Assembly (NCBI RefSeq): GCF_030691015.1
Contig: NZ_JAUYFF010000002.1
Location: 186,001-250,000, forward strand
Direction: 5' to 3'
Origin: Sulfuricurvum sp.
GTDB lineage: Bacteria > Campylobacterota > Campylobacteria > Campylobacterales > Sulfurimonadaceae
Length of the DNA stretch: 64,000 nt
Part shown: in pieces, positions 39,116-48,603 of the stretch
How the letters are laid out: every line of letters starts with the position of its first letter
How positions within the stretch are numbered: position 1 is the first letter of the stretch
The notes under the pieces: generated by a model
Database searches by the model: none
Seen by the model: only the letters and a program-made list of their open reading frames with translations
Told to the model about the DNA's origin: nothing
Program-made: the position numbers and the translations under genes

Positions 39116-39667
39116 TTATTTTCCTAATGCCAGAGCGATGTCACGATCGATAATCTCTTCTTGGGTTGCTCCGGCGTAGTGGGTGACGTATTCTCCGTTA
39201 TGATAAAGGACCATAAGGGGAATAGGGAACTGCTGCCCCACACCGATGGTTGAAGCAATGGAACGGGCTAATGCCTGATTGTCGGCTTTATTAGCAATGA
39301 GGTAATCTCCCCCTTTGAACTTTTCACGAAAAGCTTCGAGTTCGGCGTTGCTTTTATCCTCTTCGATAGTGACTCCCATAATGATGAGGTCGTCTCCGTA
39401 TTTTTTCTGTAAATTTCCGAGGTGCATCACTTCTGCTTGACACGGAGGACACCATGTAGCGAAGATATCGAAAAGGACAACTTTATCATCTCCCGCATCA
39501 AGGGTGAAATTGGTTCCTTTTTTTTCAACACTATAGCTTTTGCCTTGGGTATCCATGAGGGTAAAGTTAGCAGTTGAAACCATGGCTTCATTTTCGGACT
39601 CTTCGCTGCATCCTTGAAAAAGAAGGGTTAATGAGAGTAAAGGGATTAGGAGGGTTGAAAAACGCAT
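39116..39667 (-). CDS. TlpA-like thioredoxin-family lipoprotein
   Basis: lipobox LLFQGC; VVLFDIFATWCPPCQAEVMHL. Confidence 0.88.
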   Translation of the reverse strand: MRFSTLLIPLLSLTLLFQGCSEESENEAMVSTANFTLMDTQGKSYSVEKKGTNFTLDAGDDKVVLFDIFATWCPPCQAEVMHLGNLQKKYGDDLIIMGVTIEEDKSNAELEAFREKFKGGDYLIANKADNQALARSIASTIGVGQQFPIPLMVLYHNGEYVTHYAGATQEEIIDRDIALALGK

Positions 39668-39722
39668 ACAAAACCTTTTTTTAGATAAAATAATGAAGAT
39701 TATAACGAAGCAAAGGTAAAAA

Positions 39723-40367
39723 GTGTCCAAAAGTGATTTTAGAGCTCATTGTTTAAATCGGCTCAAGTCTCTCTCCCCTAGCACTAAAAAGGTTCGTGAC
39801 GCAACCGTTAACAAACAATTACAACAGGTCATAAAAGCTTTGGATGGAAAACGGATACTGCTCTATTGGCCGATCGGTTTTGAAGCCGATATTCGTAAAA
39901 CAATTCAATCGCTACGGCGGGACAAAAAGGTATTTTTGCCGTTTATGGATGGCGTCAGTTTCAAAATGGTACCATTTAGGCACCCGTTGGAATGTAAAGC
40001 TTTTGGGATTTATGAGCCGCGGAATTCGTATAGAAAATATAATTTAATAGATGTAGCTATTGTCCCTGTAGTAGGGGTAGACGGGTCACTGCGCCGAGTA
40101 GGTTTCGGTAAAGGGATGTATGATCGATTTTTTCCGACCCTGAAAACGAAACCGTTTACGATTTTTATTCAATCATGCGCGTGTCAAACGACGCAAAATG
40201 TATGTGATGATTACGACGTGCAAGGAGACCTGCTCATTACCCCATACGGGGCTCAGGGCATGAGGAAAACCAATGTTAAACGAACTACTCGTAGGGGGCG
40301 CAGTTGCCCTCATCAGCGGGTTAGTCGGATTTTTAATTTCAAAAAAGATTACCGCCTCACATTTTGA
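39723..40367 (+). CDS. 5-formyltetrahydrofolate cyclo-ligase
   Basis: RILLYWPIGFEADIRKTIQSL, IDVAIVPVVGVDGSLRRVGFGKGMYDRFF; ORF runs 95 nt into rny. Confidence 0.85.
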   Translation: MSKSDFRAHCLNRLKSLSPSTKKVRDATVNKQLQQVIKALDGKRILLYWPIGFEADIRKTIQSLRRDKKVFLPFMDGVSFKMVPFRHPLECKAFGIYEPRNSYRKYNLIDVAIVPVVGVDGSLRRVGFGKGMYDRFFPTLKTKPFTIFIQSCACQTTQNVCDDYDVQGDLLITPYGAQGMRKTNVKRTTRRGRSCPHQRVSRIFNFKKDYRLTF

Positions 40368-41841
40368 TCTCTATTTAGAGCAGGCGAAAGCAAAATCCAA
40401 AGCGATTGAAAATGAAGCACACCTGATTTTAGAGCGTGCTTCACTACGATCGCGTGAGATCGAAAAAGAGGCTCAAAAGCGGTACGATGAGACGTCTGAG
40501 CAAGTCAAAAAAGATTTCTCTTTTCGTGAAGAAAAGATGGAACGTGCTGAACGTGAGTTTGAAACTCTTCGACACAGTGAAGAAGAAAAGATTGCCCATG
40601 AGCGGAATACGATCGAAAACAGACGGCTTAATTTAGAACGCAATGAACGTGCTTTAGAGAAATTAAAAGAAGACTACCGCCAAAAAAGTGAACAGTTAAG
40701 GGCGATTGTAGAGCAGCGTTCCGGGTTATCGGCACACGAAGCAAAAGCAATTTTATTAGACCAAATGCGCGACAGTGAGCGTTTGGAACTGGCGCGTCAA
40801 ATGCGTGAAATGGAAGAGCAATCCAAAGAGCAGCTTAAACGTAAAGCCAACTATATTTTGGCACAGGCAACGTCACGGTTTGCCGGAGAGTATGCGGCAG
40901 AGCGACTGATCAGTGTTATTCAGCTCGATGATGATGAACTCAAAGGGCGTATCATCGGTAAAGAGGGGCGTAATATCAAAACCCTTGAAATGGTGAGCGG
41001 AGTCGATATCATCATCGATGAGACACCGAACGCGATTATCGTCAGCAGTTTTAATCTTTATCGCCGTGCAATTGCTGTGAAAACGATAGAACTTTTGATT
41101 CAAGACGGCCGTATTCAGCCCGCACGGATTGAAGAAGTGTACCAAAAAGTATGCGATGAATTTGAAGAAGCGACAACCCGTGAAGGGGAAGAGGTCGTTT
41201 TCGAGTTGGGACTGCAAGGTATCCATCCTGAGCTGATGAAACTTATCGGAAGACTCAAATACCGCTCCAGTTACGGGCAAAATGCACTTGCTCATACATT
41301 AGAGGTCGCTCATTTAGCAGGGATTATGGCAGCTGAGATGGGGGGAGATACCAAACTTGCAAGGCGTGCGGGACTATTGCACGATATCGGTAAAACATTG
41401 ACGCAAGATAACGGCGGCAATCACGTCGATATCGGTGCTGAGCTATGCCGACGCTATAGCGAAGACCCGGTGGTTCTTAATGCTATCTATGCCCATCACG
41501 GTCACGAAGATATTAAAAGTATCGAGTGTGCGGCGGTGTGTGCGGCCGATACCCTCTCTGCCGCCCGTCCGGGTGCGCGGCGGGAAGTATTGGAGAGCTT
41601 TTTACGCCGAGTAAGTGAGATCGAAGAGATCGCAACCCAAAAAGCGGGGGTTAAACAAGCCTATGCGATTAATGCGGGTCGTGAAGTAAGGGTTATTGTC
41701 AGTGCGATGAGTGTCAATGATGATGAAACGGTATTGATCGCCCGTGAGATTGCCGATGAAATTTCTCAAAAAGTGCAGTTTCCGGGTGAAATCAAAGTGA
41801 GCGTTATTCGCGAAAGCAGAGTTATCGAATACGCACGTTAA
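40273..41841 (+). CDS. rny: ribonuclease Y
   Basis: N-terminal TM; KH domain GRIIGKEGRNIKTLEMVSGVDIIIDETPNAIIVSSF; HD domain GLLHDIGKTLTQDNGGNHVDIG. Confidence 0.97.
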   Translation: MLNELLVGGAVALISGLVGFLISKKITASHFDLYLEQAKAKSKAIENEAHLILERASLRSREIEKEAQKRYDETSEQVKKDFSFREEKMERAEREFETLRHSEEEKIAHERNTIENRRLNLERNERALEKLKEDYRQKSEQLRAIVEQRSGLSAHEAKAILLDQMRDSERLELARQMREMEEQSKEQLKRKANYILAQATSRFAGEYAAERLISVIQLDDDELKGRIIGKEGRNIKTLEMVSGVDIIIDETPNAIIVSSFNLYRRAIAVKTIELLIQDGRIQPARIEEVYQKVCDEFEEATTREGEEVVFELGLQGIHPELMKLIGRLKYRSSYGQNALAHTLEVAHLAGIMAAEMGGDTKLARRAGLLHDIGKTLTQDNGGNHVDIGAELCRRYSEDPVVLNAIYAHHGHEDIKSIECAAVCAADTLSAARPGARREVLESFLRRVSEIEEIATQKAGVKQAYAINAGREVRVIVSAMSVNDDETVLIAREIADEISQKVQFPGEIKVSVIRESRVIEYAR

Positions 41842-41844
41842 CCT

Positions 41845-41867
41845 CTTTGTCTCACTTTGAGGCAAAG
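41845..41867. terminator. shared stem-loop between convergent rny and CDF transporter genes
   Basis: CTTTGTCTCA-CTT-TGAGGCAAAG: 10 bp stem with one G-T, 3 nt loop, followed by AATTCTTT. Confidence 0.55.
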
Positions 41868-41873
41868 AATTCT

Positions 41874-42758
41874 TTAATCTGTATGATCCACGTCAGAATC
41901 ATCATACGGATCGAGATGGATAAGGGCGTAAACATTGTTGTCAGGGAAAAGATTTTTCAGACCAAGCTCGATTCGATCTCCTACCAAATGGGCATCATAC
42001 AAAGAAGTACTGATGCTAAAGACGACATGAACACTCAGATAAATTTCGCTTCCTGATTGGCGGGTACGCAAATCATGATAGCTACTGATATCGAGTTGAG
42101 AGTTTAAAAGTTTTGTGATTTTGGTCACACTCTCTTGATCGAGTGCCGCATCAAGGAGCATAAGAATCCCTTCTTTGATGAGAGGAAAAGCAGAATAAAT
42201 CATATAAATACTGATTCCGATCCCGAGTAGCGGATCGATAAACGTGTATTCGGTAAAAGAGATAAAGACGAGCGAGACTAAAACCGCTCCATTACTGAGC
42301 AAATCGGTTTTGTAATGGAGTGCATCGGCTTGTATAACCATGTTACCTGTTTTTTTGGCAACATTATTAAGAAAGAAGACCAACCCTGCCGTGATGAGCA
42401 GGGATGCTACCATTACCCCGATGGAGATATCCAAATGCTCTATGACACTCCCCTGAACCATTTTTGAGATGGCGGTATAGAGGATAAAGAGGGCTGAGAG
42501 ACTTATAATCGTCCCCTCTATGACGGCGGCGAGAGGCTCAAGTTTACGGCGGCCGAAGTTGAAATGCTCATCCGGTTCTTTGTCGGAATTATGAAGAGCG
42601 AAATAGTTAAAGAGTGATACGACCATATCGAGTAATGAATCGATAGCAGAGGCTAATACAGCAACGGAACCGCTGATAATGCCGACAGTGAGTTTAAATG
42701 TCACCAACAAAAAGGCGACAATAGTGGAAATAAGGGTGGCTTTTTTTTCTATTCGCAT
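41874..42758 (-). CDS. cation diffusion facilitator family transporter
   Basis: ASAIDSLLDMVVSLFNYFALHNSDKEPDEHFNFGRRKLEPLAA; QADALHYKTDLLSNGAVL. Confidence 0.95.
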   Translation of the reverse strand: MRIEKKATLISTIVAFLLVTFKLTVGIISGSVAVLASAIDSLLDMVVSLFNYFALHNSDKEPDEHFNFGRRKLEPLAAVIEGTIISLSALFILYTAISKMVQGSVIEHLDISIGVMVASLLITAGLVFFLNNVAKKTGNMVIQADALHYKTDLLSNGAVLVSLVFISFTEYTFIDPLLGIGISIYMIYSAFPLIKEGILMLLDAALDQESVTKITKLLNSQLDISSYHDLRTRQSGSEIYLSVHVVFSISTSLYDAHLVGDRIELGLKNLFPDNNVYALIHLDPYDDSDVDHTD

Positions 42759-42813
42759 GGGGGCATTTTAGCCAAAAACGGATAAAATTTCAGGACAAAT
42801 GTGAGGAGTCACG

Positions 42814-43707
42814 ATGGATTTAAATACGGTTCGGCAAGAGCGCTCAAAATGGATGACATGGAAAAATATCGCTCCGCTGCGTGAAGCGTTACAGAAGCTT
42901 CCGAAGATTGAATCTACTGTCGAACTCGGCAATACTGTAAAAGTAACGACCAAAGAGACGGTAGATATCGCAGAACTTGAACGTGTTGCCCGCCTTATGA
43001 TGCCATGGCGAAAAGGGCCGTTTGATCTGTTCGGTCTTTTTATCGATACCGAATGGCGCTCAGACCTTAAATACAATTTTCTCCGTCCCCATTTTAATCT
43101 AGCGGGTAAAAAAGTAGCCGATATCGGGTGCAACAACGGCTATTATATGTTCCGTTTTCTCGAAGATGCACCCGCCAAAGTGGTTGGATTTGACCCCTCA
43201 GCCCTCTTTCAATCGCAGTTTGATCTCATCAACCACTACGTCAAAAGTGATATTGTCTATGAACTCCTCGGAGTGGAGCATCTGCCCTATTATGAAGAAA
43301 AATTTGACGTTATCTTTTGTCTGGGTGTACTCTATCACCGAAGCGATCCGGTTGCAATGCTCAAAGCTCTTGCTCAAGGTTTGGCAGAGGGGGGAGAGAT
43401 TTATCTCGATACGTTTATCATTGACGGAGACGAGCCGTATGCCCTTTGCCCGAGCGGGAGTTATTCAAAAATCACCAACGTCTATTTTGTTCCGACCCTT
43501 AAAGCTCTTGAAAACTGGTGTATTCGTGCCGGATTTACCTCCGTTGAAGTGTTGGGTACGGTACTCACGACATCGGATGAACAGCGTAAAACCGATTGGA
43601 TCGAATCGCAAAGCCTTGAAGATTTTCTCGATCCTGCCGATAGTAGTAAAACAATAGAGGGCTACCCTGCACCCAAGCGGGGATACATACGGATTAAAAG
43701 AGGGTAA
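42814..43707 (+). CDS. cmoB: tRNA 5-methoxyuridine(34)/uridine 5-oxyacetic acid(34) synthase CmoB
   Basis: [22 protein letters not shown]...[16 protein letters not shown]...[12 protein letters not shown]. Confidence 0.95.
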   Translation: MDLNTVRQERSKWMTWKNIAPLREALQKLPKIESTVELGNTVKVTTKETVDIAELERVARLMMPWRKGPFDLFGLFIDTEWRSDLKYNFLRPHFNLAGKKVADIGCNNGYYMFRFLEDAPAKVVGFDPSALFQSQFDLINHYVKSDIVYELLGVEHLPYYEEKFDVIFCLGVLYHRSDPVAMLKALAQGLAEGGEIYLDTFIIDGDEPYALCPSGSYSKITNVYFVPTLKALENWCIRAGFTSVEVLGTVLTTSDEQRKTDWIESQSLEDFLDPADSSKTIEGYPAPKRGYIRIKRG

Positions 43708-43709
43708 TT

Positions 43710-44183
43710 TTGGCTAAAGAGCAAGCGACAGATATTATGAATGAGATGATTCAAGTAGCGATCAGTCCGCAAACGGCACTGAATACGCATGAGAGAATCA
43801 ATACCGTTTACAGCGGAGAGATTATTAAGTTGGAAAGCGGGTACGCAAAAGTAGTTTTGGATACGACAGAAGTTATGCGTGCCGATGACGTGGGGCTGGT
43901 ACATGGCGGATTTATTTTCAGTGCAGCTGATTTCGCCGCTATGGTAGCCGTGAATGAACCCAATGTCGTCTTAGCCTCATGTAACTGCCTCTTTTTAGCG
44001 CCTGTGAGAGTCGGAGACAGTGTTACGTTTGAAGCGACCGAACATCAAAAAGAGGGTCGAAAGCGTAACGTCACGGTTCGCGGCTTCGTTCATGAGATTA
44101 AAGTGTTTGAAGGGGAGTTTAAAACGGTCGTTACGGAGCGTCATGTTCTCCGTCTAGACCTTTTGAAAAATATCGACACTTAA
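43710..44183 (+). CDS. hotdog-fold thioesterase-like protein
   Basis: VHGGFIFSAADFAAMVAVNEPNVVLASCNCLFLAPVRVGD; TTG start. Confidence 0.8.
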   Translation: MAKEQATDIMNEMIQVAISPQTALNTHERINTVYSGEIIKLESGYAKVVLDTTEVMRADDVGLVHGGFIFSAADFAAMVAVNEPNVVLASCNCLFLAPVRVGDSVTFEATEHQKEGRKRNVTVRGFVHEIKVFEGEFKTVVTERHVLRLDLLKNIDT

Positions 44184-44773
44184 ATCGAGCGAATCCAATA
44201 CGCGACATGCTGCTGTTCCGCATAGACGCTTGTTGCTTCCCCATGTCCTGGGTAAAGCGTTTTATCCTCCCTCATCTGTGAAAACTTCTTCAAGCTCTCT
44301 TTCATCGCTTCTGGATCCGAGTAGGGGAAATCAACCCGCCCGATTGAGTTTTTGAATAAAAAATCCCCGCTAAACATTACATCACCGATCTCAATCATGG
44401 AACAGCCGGGGCAATGGCCGGGAAAATGGTGAAATTTTACTTCGATATCGCTGATGTCGAATGTTTGGTCACCGTCTACTTCGATATCGGGAGTTGATGG
44501 GGGAAGTCCCGGCATCCATGTGCTGTTTAAGAGCAGCATCACATCCCCTTTGGGAGTGTAGAGGGGGATATTCAGTTTCTTTTGGAGTTCACTGTTACTC
44601 CAGACATGGTCGAAATGGCCGTGGGTATTGAGGATCGCTGCGGGATTCTTTACATTTGCCATAACCCACTCAGTCGCCCCCATCCCCGGATCGATGATGA
44701 TCTCTTTGTCGTCGATTTTAACAATATAACAGTTGGTTTGATAGTCGCCCATCGGGCGCTTTAAGATTTCCAT
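44180..44773 (-). CDS. MBL-fold metallo-hydrolase (glyoxalase II-like)
   Basis: ILNTHGHFDHVW, HHFPGHCPGCSMIEI, FSGDFLFKNSIGRVDFP, LYPGHGEATS. Confidence 0.92.
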   Translation of the reverse strand: MEILKRPMGDYQTNCYIVKIDDKEIIIDPGMGATEWVMANVKNPAAILNTHGHFDHVWSNSELQKKLNIPLYTPKGDVMLLLNSTWMPGLPPSTPDIEVDGDQTFDISDIEVKFHHFPGHCPGCSMIEIGDVMFSGDFLFKNSIGRVDFPYSDPEAMKESLKKFSQMREDKTLYPGHGEATSVYAEQQHVAYWIRSI

Positions 44774-44830
44774 AATGTGTTCTTTTTTAGTGGGATTGTA
44801 GCATAAATGGAGGAAGGGATTGTCCTTTGC

Positions 44831-44836
44831 TATAAT
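44831..44836 (+). promoter_or_regulatory. extended -10 TGCTATAAT
   Basis: TTTGCTATAAT upstream of the DUF2971 gene. Confidence 0.45.
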
Positions 44837-44887
44837 AGCTTTATTTTAAAAATGAAGATGAGTTAGTGATTGTGGAGGAAAATAATT

Positions 44888-45844
44888 TTGAACGTTTATA
44901 AGTATCGAAGTGGTTCAGTTAGGGATATTGAAGCATTAATGAATAACCAGTTTTATTCAGCGAGTCTAGAATCATTAAATGACATACAAGAAGCTAAAAT
45001 TCAAATCAATGAAGCACAAATTAATTTATTTGATTCATTGGTAAAAAAGATGTCTCCTCTTGTACAAGATGAGTCGTTTCAAAGCATCTTGAATACTTTT
45101 ATAATCGAAGCCAAGAAGTTTGGTATTTATTCTTTGAGTAAAAATTATGATAATGAACTTTTATGGGCATATTATTCAAATTCACATCAAGGTTTTTGCA
45201 TCGAATATGATTTAGATATTTTAAAGCAGTTTCAACTGAATGATGAGTTTTTTAGTGACGTAGAATACAAAGAATATCTTCCAATCATCAGTTTGGAAGA
45301 TATTCAACACGATCATTTTGTGACAAAAAAACTTTTAGCTACCAAAAGCATTTCATGGAAACATGAAGAAGAGTTTAGAATCGTAACAGGCGTAAGTGGC
45401 TTATACCATTTTTATAATCGATCTGTTAAATCAATTTATTTTGGATATAGAACACCCGACAATACTATTAAACTAATCATGAAAATACTAAAAGGAAGAG
45501 GAATTAAATATTACAAAATGAATCACAAAAATGATTTATATGAATTAGAACGTAATGAAATAGAAGATTTGTATAAAGACGATTCTATTTATTTTAATAA
45601 AACAAATAAGTTCATTCCCGAATTGTTTGAAGAGACAAAACCTTATGAAGATTTACTAAAGAAGGCAATTATTATTTTAGAACAGGAGCCAATGTGTGAA
45701 AACGTCACTTATGTTGGATTGAGTACATCGAAAGGCACAAAAGAAAACCCTGTATTTTTTTTAAGTTATGACAATAAATTAGATAGTACCCCCACACTAA
45801 ATTATTTTATTAGTAAAGAAGAAATTGAGAGTATTTTTGGATAA
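44888..45844 (+). CDS. DUF2971 domain-containing protein
   Basis: IYSLSKNYDNELLWAYYSNSHQGFCIEYD, ISWKHEEEFRIVTG typical of DUF2971; TTG at 44888 is preceded by a good GGAGG Shine-Dalgarno. Confidence 0.85.
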   Translation: MNVYKYRSGSVRDIEALMNNQFYSASLESLNDIQEAKIQINEAQINLFDSLVKKMSPLVQDESFQSILNTFIIEAKKFGIYSLSKNYDNELLWAYYSNSHQGFCIEYDLDILKQFQLNDEFFSDVEYKEYLPIISLEDIQHDHFVTKKLLATKSISWKHEEEFRIVTGVSGLYHFYNRSVKSIYFGYRTPDNTIKLIMKILKGRGIKYYKMNHKNDLYELERNEIEDLYKDDSIYFNKTNKFIPELFEETKPYEDLLKKAIIILEQEPMCENVTYVGLSTSKGTKENPVFFLSYDNKLDSTPTLNYFISKEEIESIFG

Positions 45845-45873
45845 AGTATGAAGAAATTGAATTTAAATGTTAA

Positions 45874-46638
45874 TTATACAATCGAAAATTTGGCATTTTT
45901 CAGTTCTTCGGGTTTATTTCTTTTCATATCGTATATCCCTTCAAACGAATGGGGAAACTGGCCGTTGAATTCACCGATTTTAGCCCCCTCAGAAGTAGTT
46001 TCGGCATAGTAGAAGTTTTTTCCCTCTATGTTAAGTTTGGCACTTAGAAAGGGGAGGTCGTCGGTATCACTTAGGTGGACAACGACAAAAACATGATGAG
46101 GCACATAGACAAAGCGATACTCGTACCCTTTTTCGTTCAATAATGAGGCGAAGAGGTTGGATTTATCATCACAATCACCCCAGTTACTCTCTACCACTTT
46201 TTTGGCATTACGGCTGGTATAGTCAGTTTTATAAGGGATATTAGTGACATAGTCAAACATTTTTTGAACTTCACATCCTTGATCGTTGTTGCAACCTTTG
46301 CTCAGTTCATTGGCGAGGGTGGAGAGTTCCCCTTTTTCGGCAAGATTGGTTTTGATCACCATCCCCTCCAGCTCAATGACACCACGGTCAAACAAACTCA
46401 CCATCTGAGGGGAGTTTTTAGGGATAATGGGACGTAAATCACGTGTTTCGATCCACGTCATTGACATCCCTAGGTACGTGAAAGCTCCTACCAAAGTACC
46501 TACCATTACAAGGCTCATAAAACTTGCTTTTACTTTTTGGACAGGGCGTTCATGATGCTGTGCTGCTGATTTGAGGATTTCGCGGTAAACCAATGCCGCT
46601 ATGAGGAGAAGGAGTACAATTTTTATCCACAGATCCAT
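45874..46638 (-). CDS. transglutaminase-like membrane-anchored protein
   Basis: N-terminal TMs; VESNWGDCDDKSNLFASLLNEKGYEYRFVYVPHHVFVVV Cys-His-type core. Confidence 0.7.
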   Translation of the reverse strand: MDLWIKIVLLLLIAALVYREILKSAAQHHERPVQKVKASFMSLVMVGTLVGAFTYLGMSMTWIETRDLRPIIPKNSPQMVSLFDRGVIELEGMVIKTNLAEKGELSTLANELSKGCNNDQGCEVQKMFDYVTNIPYKTDYTSRNAKKVVESNWGDCDDKSNLFASLLNEKGYEYRFVYVPHHVFVVVHLSDTDDLPFLSAKLNIEGKNFYYAETTSEGAKIGEFNGQFPHSFEGIYDMKRNKPEELKNAKFSIV

Positions 46639-46886
46639 AATGCCTCTTTCTGTGAGCGTTTCATCCGTTTGATAGCGAGTTCCCGTTTGAGTGCACTGCT
46701 TTTATCGGGGCACATTTCGCTGTACATCAGGGTAACAGGACGGCGGTAGCGGGTATATTTGGCTCCCTTCTCCGATGTGTTGTGATCATTCAGCCGTTTT
46801 TCTAAATCGACGGCAATCCCCGTATAGTAGGTATCGTCACTGCATTTGAGGATATAGAGGGTGTAGGCTTTTTCGGATGATTTCAT
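46623..46886 (-). CDS. GIY-YIG nuclease-domain protein
   Basis: YTLYILKCSDDTYYTGIAVDLEKRLNDHN...RRPVTLMYSE. Confidence 0.93.
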   Translation of the reverse strand: MKSSEKAYTLYILKCSDDTYYTGIAVDLEKRLNDHNTSEKGAKYTRYRRPVTLMYSEMCPDKSSALKRELAIKRMKRSQKEALWICG

Positions 46887-46915
46887 AATTGAGAGTATAC
46901 GATATAATGGCTTTT

Positions 46916-47728
46916 ATGGAACTCTATAGCACTTTAGAAACCCTTTTAACCACCTCTGCTCCACGTGAAAAAATAGACCTCTTTCGAGAGTTTTACGATG
47001 CCTATCGTTGCGGCGATGTTACACGCGATAGCGCAGCTGAACCCACTGTTTTTAGCTACCCCTCTTACCTCGAACATTGTACGATCATCGATCCCAAAGA
47101 GGTTCCCCGACGGACGAAACTTAATACCCCTCATGGACAAATTCTCCTTCTCCACGCGATTGCCCATATCGAATACAGTGCCATTGATTTGGCTCTCGAT
47201 GCAGTGTACCGTTTCCGTGATTGTGGCGAAAAATTTGAGATGGATTGGCTCGTTGTGGCGGACGATGAGGTGCGCCATTTCGAGATGATTGAATCATTAC
47301 TCAAAGAACTGGGAAGTTATTACGGTGAGTATCCTGTGCATGATGCACTGTTTGAAGCATCCATGCGTACATTGGATTTACATGAGCGGATGGCGGTAGT
47401 ACCACGCTATCTCGAAGCCAACGGATTGGATGCGACTCCCCTTATTTTACGTAAATTACAGCCTCATGCGTCTGATTCGATGATACAAAAGATTATTGCG
47501 GCGCTGCATGTAATTTTAGACGAAGAGATCGATCATGTCCGTAAAGGGGATGTGTGGTTTGAATATGCTTGTCAGTGCGAGGGGAAAGGCACTTCCAGCT
47601 ATTTCGAGATTATTGAAAAGCACTATCCCAACAGCTTTCCCCGTAAAATAGATATCAACTGTGCCGCGAGAATAAAGGCCGGATTTGACAAGGATGAATT
47701 GGCACGCATTTCGTTAACCGAATGTTGA
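46916..47728 (+). CDS. DUF455 ferritin-like protein
   Basis: HAIAHIEYSAIDLALDAVYRF, VVADDEVRHFEMIESLLKELGSYYGEYPVHD, ILDEEIDHVRKGDVWF; start chosen at ATG 46916 (alternatives 46907, 46889). Confidence 0.85.
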   Translation: MELYSTLETLLTTSAPREKIDLFREFYDAYRCGDVTRDSAAEPTVFSYPSYLEHCTIIDPKEVPRRTKLNTPHGQILLLHAIAHIEYSAIDLALDAVYRFRDCGEKFEMDWLVVADDEVRHFEMIESLLKELGSYYGEYPVHDALFEASMRTLDLHERMAVVPRYLEANGLDATPLILRKLQPHASDSMIQKIIAALHVILDEEIDHVRKGDVWFEYACQCEGKGTSSYFEIIEKHYPNSFPRKIDINCAARIKAGFDKDELARISLTEC

Positions 47729-47785
47729 CTTCTTTGATTATAGAATTAGTTATAATACAAATAGTTAATACCAAAATAAGGTTAA

Positions 47786-48589
47786 GTGGTGGGTAAATAC
47801 GAGCTGATCAGCCGATATTTGAGTGAATTTCTGAGTCAGGAAGTCCGTAAAACAGGTCTACGTAAAGTGGTTGTGGGTCTGAGCGGAGGGATCGATTCTG
47901 CGGTCGTAGCGGTGTTAGCGCATCGTGCGTTCGGTGATGATCTCCTCTGTATCAAAATGCCCTCACACTATTCATCCCAAAACTCACTCGATGATGCGGA
48001 AGAACTATGCAACGTGTTTGGACTACGATCCGAAACACACAGTATAGAACCGATGCTTCGTGCGTATGAATCCACCGATATGTCACCGCTGCGGATCGGC
48101 AACCTCTCTGCTCGGTTACGAATGGTAACATTATTTGATATTTCTGCACGCGAAAGGGCTTTGGTATTGGGTACCAGCAACAAGAGTGAACTGATGCTCG
48201 GATACGGAACGCTGTATGGAGATTTGGCAAGTGCTCTGAATCCGATCGGCGATCTGTATAAAACAGAAGTGTTCGAGTTGGCTCGCTATTTAGGGGTTCC
48301 TGAGACGATTATCGACAAACCCCCTTCGGCAGATTTGTGGGCAGGGCAGAGTGATGAGGAAGAAATCGGCTATCCGTATGCACAGCTTGATCGTGTCTTA
48401 AAGCACTATGTTGAAGAGCGTCATAGCGTTGAAGAGATGATTTCGGATGGAGAAAACCCTCAATTAGTCGATATGATAGTGAAAAGAATTTACAAGAATC
48501 AGTTTAAACGGCGTATGCCGGTAATCGCAAAATTGACGTCACGGACGCTCAACCATGATTTTAATTATCCCAGAGATATTACCCTATAA
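47786..48589 (+). CDS. nadE: NAD+ synthase
   Basis: VVGLSGGIDSAVVAVLA, LGTSNKSELMLGYGTLYGDLASALNPIGDLYKTEVFELARYLGVP. Confidence 0.96.
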   Translation: MVGKYELISRYLSEFLSQEVRKTGLRKVVVGLSGGIDSAVVAVLAHRAFGDDLLCIKMPSHYSSQNSLDDAEELCNVFGLRSETHSIEPMLRAYESTDMSPLRIGNLSARLRMVTLFDISARERALVLGTSNKSELMLGYGTLYGDLASALNPIGDLYKTEVFELARYLGVPETIIDKPPSADLWAGQSDEEEIGYPYAQLDRVLKHYVEERHSVEEMISDGENPQLVDMIVKRIYKNQFKRRMPVIAKLTSRTLNHDFNYPRDITL

Positions 48590-48603
48590 AAAAGGAAGAG
48601 AAT

